The position numbers were made by a program, and so were the translations under genes. Under the pieces are notes generated by a model. It had not been told where the DNA came from. It saw only the letters and a program-made list of their open reading frames with translations, and ran no database searches. Shown here piece after piece: positions 61,642 to 64,000 of a stretch of 64,000 nt of DNA. Position 1 is the first letter of the stretch. The number at the start of each line of letters is the position of its first letter. Source of the DNA: Bacillus sp. OV166 (lineage in GTDB: Bacteria > Bacillota > Bacilli > Bacillales > Cytobacillaceae); assembly GCF_900177675.1 (NCBI RefSeq), contig NZ_FXWM01000002.1, forward strand, positions 62,001 to 126,000, written 5' to 3'.

Positions 61642-62508
61642 ATGATTAAGGGTTTATTCTGTGGTTTAACAGGTTTAGATATAACATACTACCAAAATGA
61701 GTATCCCTTAGAAAACCAGAAAAGTAAAACGAATGATTATCGAACATTTGTGGGTGGTCCAGCTGCAAATGCAGCAATTACATACTCTATTTTAGGGGGC
61801 AATACAACTCTAATAACTTGTTTAGGGAACAGCATAATAGCCAAAGCAATAAAAACAGAATTATTAGAAGAATATAATATAGATGTAATAGATATGGCGG
61901 CGGATTCTCAACAATTACCTAGTTTATCAAGTGTGTTGGTGAATATGAAGAAGGCTAGCCGAACTATTTGGAGTGGTCAACAACAATTTTATATAAATGA
62001 TGAAAATACCTACGAACAAATGATAAATGAATCTGATTTTTGTTTTTCAGATTGCAATCTTCCGGAAATATCTATTGGTTTATTAAAAAAAGCGAGGGAA
62101 TCAGAAAAGGACATTGTTTTAGATACTGGTTCCTGGAAGCCTCATTTTCCTGAATGTTTAAAATTGGCGGATGAAATTATTGCATCTATTACTTGTAATC
62201 CCCCAGGAAGTGACTTGCTGACGTTTTTAAAAGATACAAAGGTAAAAAATATAGCAATAACAGATGGAGAAAATGACACTTTTTGGCTTGAAAGTTCTAA
62301 CAGTGGATTGATTAAAGTCCCCAAAATACAGTCAGTAGATACATTAGCAGCTGGGGATATATTACATGGAGCATATTGTTATTATCGTTTCTACGAAAAA
62401 AACTCATTTGTAAATGCTTTAGAAAAAGCTACATTGGTGGCATCAGAAAGCGTAAAATATTTCGGACCTCGAGAAGGTGTTTACAATATTAAAAAAAATA
62501 AATTTTAA
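61642..62508 (+). CDS. PfkB-family carbohydrate kinase
   Basis: 288 residues from ATG at 61642 (GGAGTTGG nine bases upstream); an earlier in-frame start lacks a site. Ribokinase-like fold: N-terminal FVGGPAANAAITYSILGGNT (about residues 34-53) is the PfkB signature 1, and VDTLAAGDILHGAYCYYRFY (about 227-246) is signature 2 with the catalytic Asp, where the usual DTxGAGD has Ala-Ala. It is a sugar or nucleoside kinase; the substrate is not determinable. The gene is not in a clear C1 context, though it could phosphorylate a pathway sugar. Confidence 0.82.
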   Translation: MIKGLFCGLTGLDITYYQNEYPLENQKSKTNDYRTFVGGPAANAAITYSILGGNTTLITCLGNSIIAKAIKTELLEEYNIDVIDMAADSQQLPSLSSVLVNMKKASRTIWSGQQQFYINDENTYEQMINESDFCFSDCNLPEISIGLLKKARESEKDIVLDTGSWKPHFPECLKLADEIIASITCNPPGSDLLTFLKDTKVKNIAITDGENDTFWLESSNSGLIKVPKIQSVDTLAAGDILHGAYCYYRFYEKNSFVNALEKATLVASESVKYFGPREGVYNIKKNKF

Positions 62509-62709
62509 TTCACTTTTGTTTTATAACTAGTAAGCCTTTTTCTTTGTTTACTTCTTGCGAAAACTGTAGATTTTGTTAGTTATCCCCATTAAAGCAGGTA
62601 ATAAAATTGGCATCGCGATTAAACTCATTAATAAAAGTACTTACTATTACACATTGATTTAAGAAAATAAAAAATTTTCAGAAAAATCGGTTGGCGGGGG
62701 TGGATAAAC

Positions 62710-63405
62710 TTGGATAAAATTTTAATAGTTGAAGACGATGCAGATATACAAAAGGTCATATCAATGAATTTATCTCTTGATGGGTTTGCCTACTCTATTG
62801 CCGGAACAGGAATGGAAGCCATAAAAAAAGTTAGGGAAAACCAACCTGATCTTATTCTTTTGGACATTGAATTGCCTGATATGAATGGAATTGATTTATG
62901 CCAGCAGCTGCGAGAGATGACGGCCGCGCCTATTTTATATGTAACCTGCAATAATGACGACAGGGAAAAGATTCTTGCTTTTGCAATGGGAGGCGATGAT
63001 TATATTGAAAAGCCATTTAATTCAAGAGTTTTAATCGCCCGCATTAAAGCCCACTTAAGAAGAAATTCAATCAACCATAATCAAAATGCATGTAAGAAGC
63101 GGATTTGTTTTGATGACTTTGTCATCGATCTGTCTGCCAGGGAAGTAACAAGGAAAGGAAAAGTCATTGATTTAACAGCGAAGGAATTTGAATTGCTTGC
63201 CTACTTTGCGCAGCAGCCTAATCAGGTATTCTCTGCGGAGCAGCTGCTTGATCAAATTTGGGGGTATGATTCGTTTAGTGAGAAGAGCACCATTATCGTC
63301 CATATTTCAAATTTAAGGAAGAAGATTGAAGATTATCCGATAAATCCTTCCTATATCGTTACAATGAGAGGGGTAGGGTACAAGTTTGTTCAAACGTCCA
63401 TTTAA
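62710..63405 (+). CDS. OmpR-family response regulator
   Basis: 231 residues from a TTG at 62710 preceded by GGCGGGGGTGG. Receiver domain residues 1-120: acidic pair in ILIVEDDADIQKV, phospho-acceptor Asp in LILLDIELPDMNGIDLCQQL (about 53) and the conserved Lys in GGDDYIEKPFNSRVLIARI. Winged-helix output domain: LTAKEFELLAYFAQQPNQVF, then RKKIEDYP and TMRGVGYKF. Cognate partner is the histidine kinase starting inside its 3' end. Codon use is richer in GC than the preceding genes. Targets unknown. Confidence 0.92.
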   Translation: MDKILIVEDDADIQKVISMNLSLDGFAYSIAGTGMEAIKKVRENQPDLILLDIELPDMNGIDLCQQLREMTAAPILYVTCNNDDREKILAFAMGGDDYIEKPFNSRVLIARIKAHLRRNSINHNQNACKKRICFDDFVIDLSAREVTRKGKVIDLTAKEFELLAYFAQQPNQVFSAEQLLDQIWGYDSFSEKSTIIVHISNLRKKIEDYPINPSYIVTMRGVGYKFVQTSI

Positions 63406-64000
63406 ATTCAGGAAATCCTATTACTTTAAAATTCTCCTATTTACCACGATGATCTCCTTTATTCCTTTTGTGATGATTGCCGCCTACAGTATGTATCAGG
63501 GAAGCAATCTATCGAATCAAATTATGAAGGATCAGATAGCTGATACAAAAAAAGAAATATTGTCTCAGAAATTGTTATATCTTCAAAAAGAAACACAAAA
63601 TTTGAATACTGACCTGCACAATCTCGAAAATACGTTAAGGCTAATTCAAAAACAAGCGGAAACCCTTTATAGCAACCCAAACCCAACTCTAACAAACGAA
63701 CTGAAATTGACAAAAGGTAAAGAAGGATATTTGTGGGAAACATTTAAAGATAAACGTGAAAAAACAAATGTTTTTATCAGTTCTTTATATAGCGATTCTC
63801 CGGAATCTATCATCAAAGATTTGAAAATTGCCAAACAGCTTGAACCATTATTTATTCAGACAATAAAAAATGAATCCATGATCAACGCCGTCTACTTGTC
63901 ACTTCCAACCTCATCCTGGCTGTATTATCCTTTTCTTGATGTAGAATCGGCCATTGCCGCAAAGACATTTTCACCGGATTTGCGTTTTCAGGATTATGAA
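63386..64000 (+). CDS. sensor histidine kinase, 5' part (runs off the window)
   Basis: The first 205 codons are in the window, from a TTG at 63386 that overlaps the response regulator by 20 bp and follows GAGGGGTAGGG. A basic start (FKRPFKFRKSYYFKILLF) leads into one membrane helix, TTMISFIPFVMIAAYSMY. A long coiled coil (KKEILSQKLLYLQKETQNLN) and an extracellular sensor region follow (SSLYSDSPESIIKDLKIAKQ, VYLSLPTSSWLYYPFLDVES), resembling a double-Cache ligand domain. The second helix, HAMP and kinase domains lie beyond position 64000. The ligand is unknown. Confidence 0.8.
   Translation, partial: MFKRPFKFRKSYYFKILLFTTMISFIPFVMIAAYSMYQGSNLSNQIMKDQIADTKKEILSQKLLYLQKETQNLNTDLHNLENTLRLIQKQAETLYSNPNPTLTNELKLTKGKEGYLWETFKDKREKTNVFISSLYSDSPESIIKDLKIAKQLEPLFIQTIKNESMINAVYLSLPTSSWLYYPFLDVESAIAAKTFSPDLRFQDYE

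Noticed and set aside
1..64000. tRNA or rRNA genes
   Set aside because: No cloverleaf or rRNA sequence was noticed on either strand; I could not run a dedicated scan.

Overview
The window looks like part of a low-GC Bacillaceae plasmid that carries a methylated-amine and ribulose monophosphate (RuMP) metabolism island. The Bacillus-type assignment is inferred from strong GGAGG ribosome binding sites, AT-rich intergenic DNA, an HxlR regulator, an SR1P-like peptide, an IDEAL-domain protein and B. subtilis-like GapB, HemA, Pgi and YcnI sequences. The plasmid assignment rests on a long iteron-like array in front of a replication-initiator-like gene, a MobA/MobL (MOBQ) relaxase with a recognisable oriT nick sequence, duplicated plasmid-type DNA-binding cassettes, and many decayed gene pieces. 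No conjugative secretion system is present, so the element looks mobilizable rather than self-transmissible.

Layout. 0.6-3.2 kb: small basic peptide, two DNA-binding-like proteins, a protein with an internal duplication and an XRE repressor. 3.2-4.5 kb: AT-rich degenerate direct repeats. 4.5-6.7 kb: a two-gene operon of HTH proteins. 6.8-8.9 kb: about 20 copies of a TTTGACGTTTCCTCTCACAA element at about 100 bp spacing, followed by the rep-like gene (9.0-10.1 kb). 11-16.6 kb: membrane protein, decayed genes, oriT and relaxase module, VOC and integrase remnants. 16.7-17.7 kb: a second, diverged copy of the 0.6-2.7 kb cassette. 18-20.8 kb: a homing-endonuclease-repeat peptide, a highly structured probable RNA region, a RadC-type JAB gene and a chain of stem-loops.

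20.8-31.5 kb: first C1 block: an unknown gene, zwf-gapB, divergent hxlR, glpX-fba-tkt, pfkA, rpiB. 31.7-36.3 kb: zinc-ribbon peptides including an SR1P homologue, cupin, an unknown protein and a DMT transporter. An IS3-family element (36436-37931) sits in the loop of a bidirectional terminator. 38-44.6 kb: mannitol-type PTS IICB and MtlR-type activator, an orphan betaine-type binding protein and a Gfo/Idh/MocA oxidoreductase. 45-59.5 kb: second C1 block: hps-phi, copper amine oxidase, a His-rich membrane protein, rpe, an IclR regulator, a three-gene heme-dependent dimethylamine monooxygenase, a ycnI pseudogene, an APC permease, pgi and a gnd fragment. 59.5-64 kb: hemA, two small genes, a PfkB kinase and a two-component system whose kinase runs off the window.

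How it works together (inference from families): dimethylamine is demethylated by the heme monooxygenase to methylamine plus formaldehyde. The copper amine oxidase converts methylamine to formaldehyde, ammonia and H2O2. HPS and PHI fix formaldehyde onto ribulose 5-phosphate, and PfkA, Fba, GlpX, Tkt, Rpe and RpiB regenerate the acceptor. Pgi and Zwf (with a chromosomal Gnd, since the local gnd is broken) can oxidise formaldehyde and, with the NADP-type GapB, supply NADPH. The plasmid HemA may support heme demand. Four promoters (unknown gene, zwf, glpX, hps) share a near-identical 27 bp element abutting the -35 box, 17 bp before the -10. This points to one formaldehyde-responsive HxlR regulon. 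The set resembles the methanol plasmid pBM19 of Bacillus methanolicus, but no methanol dehydrogenase is seen; amine oxidation occupies the entry point.
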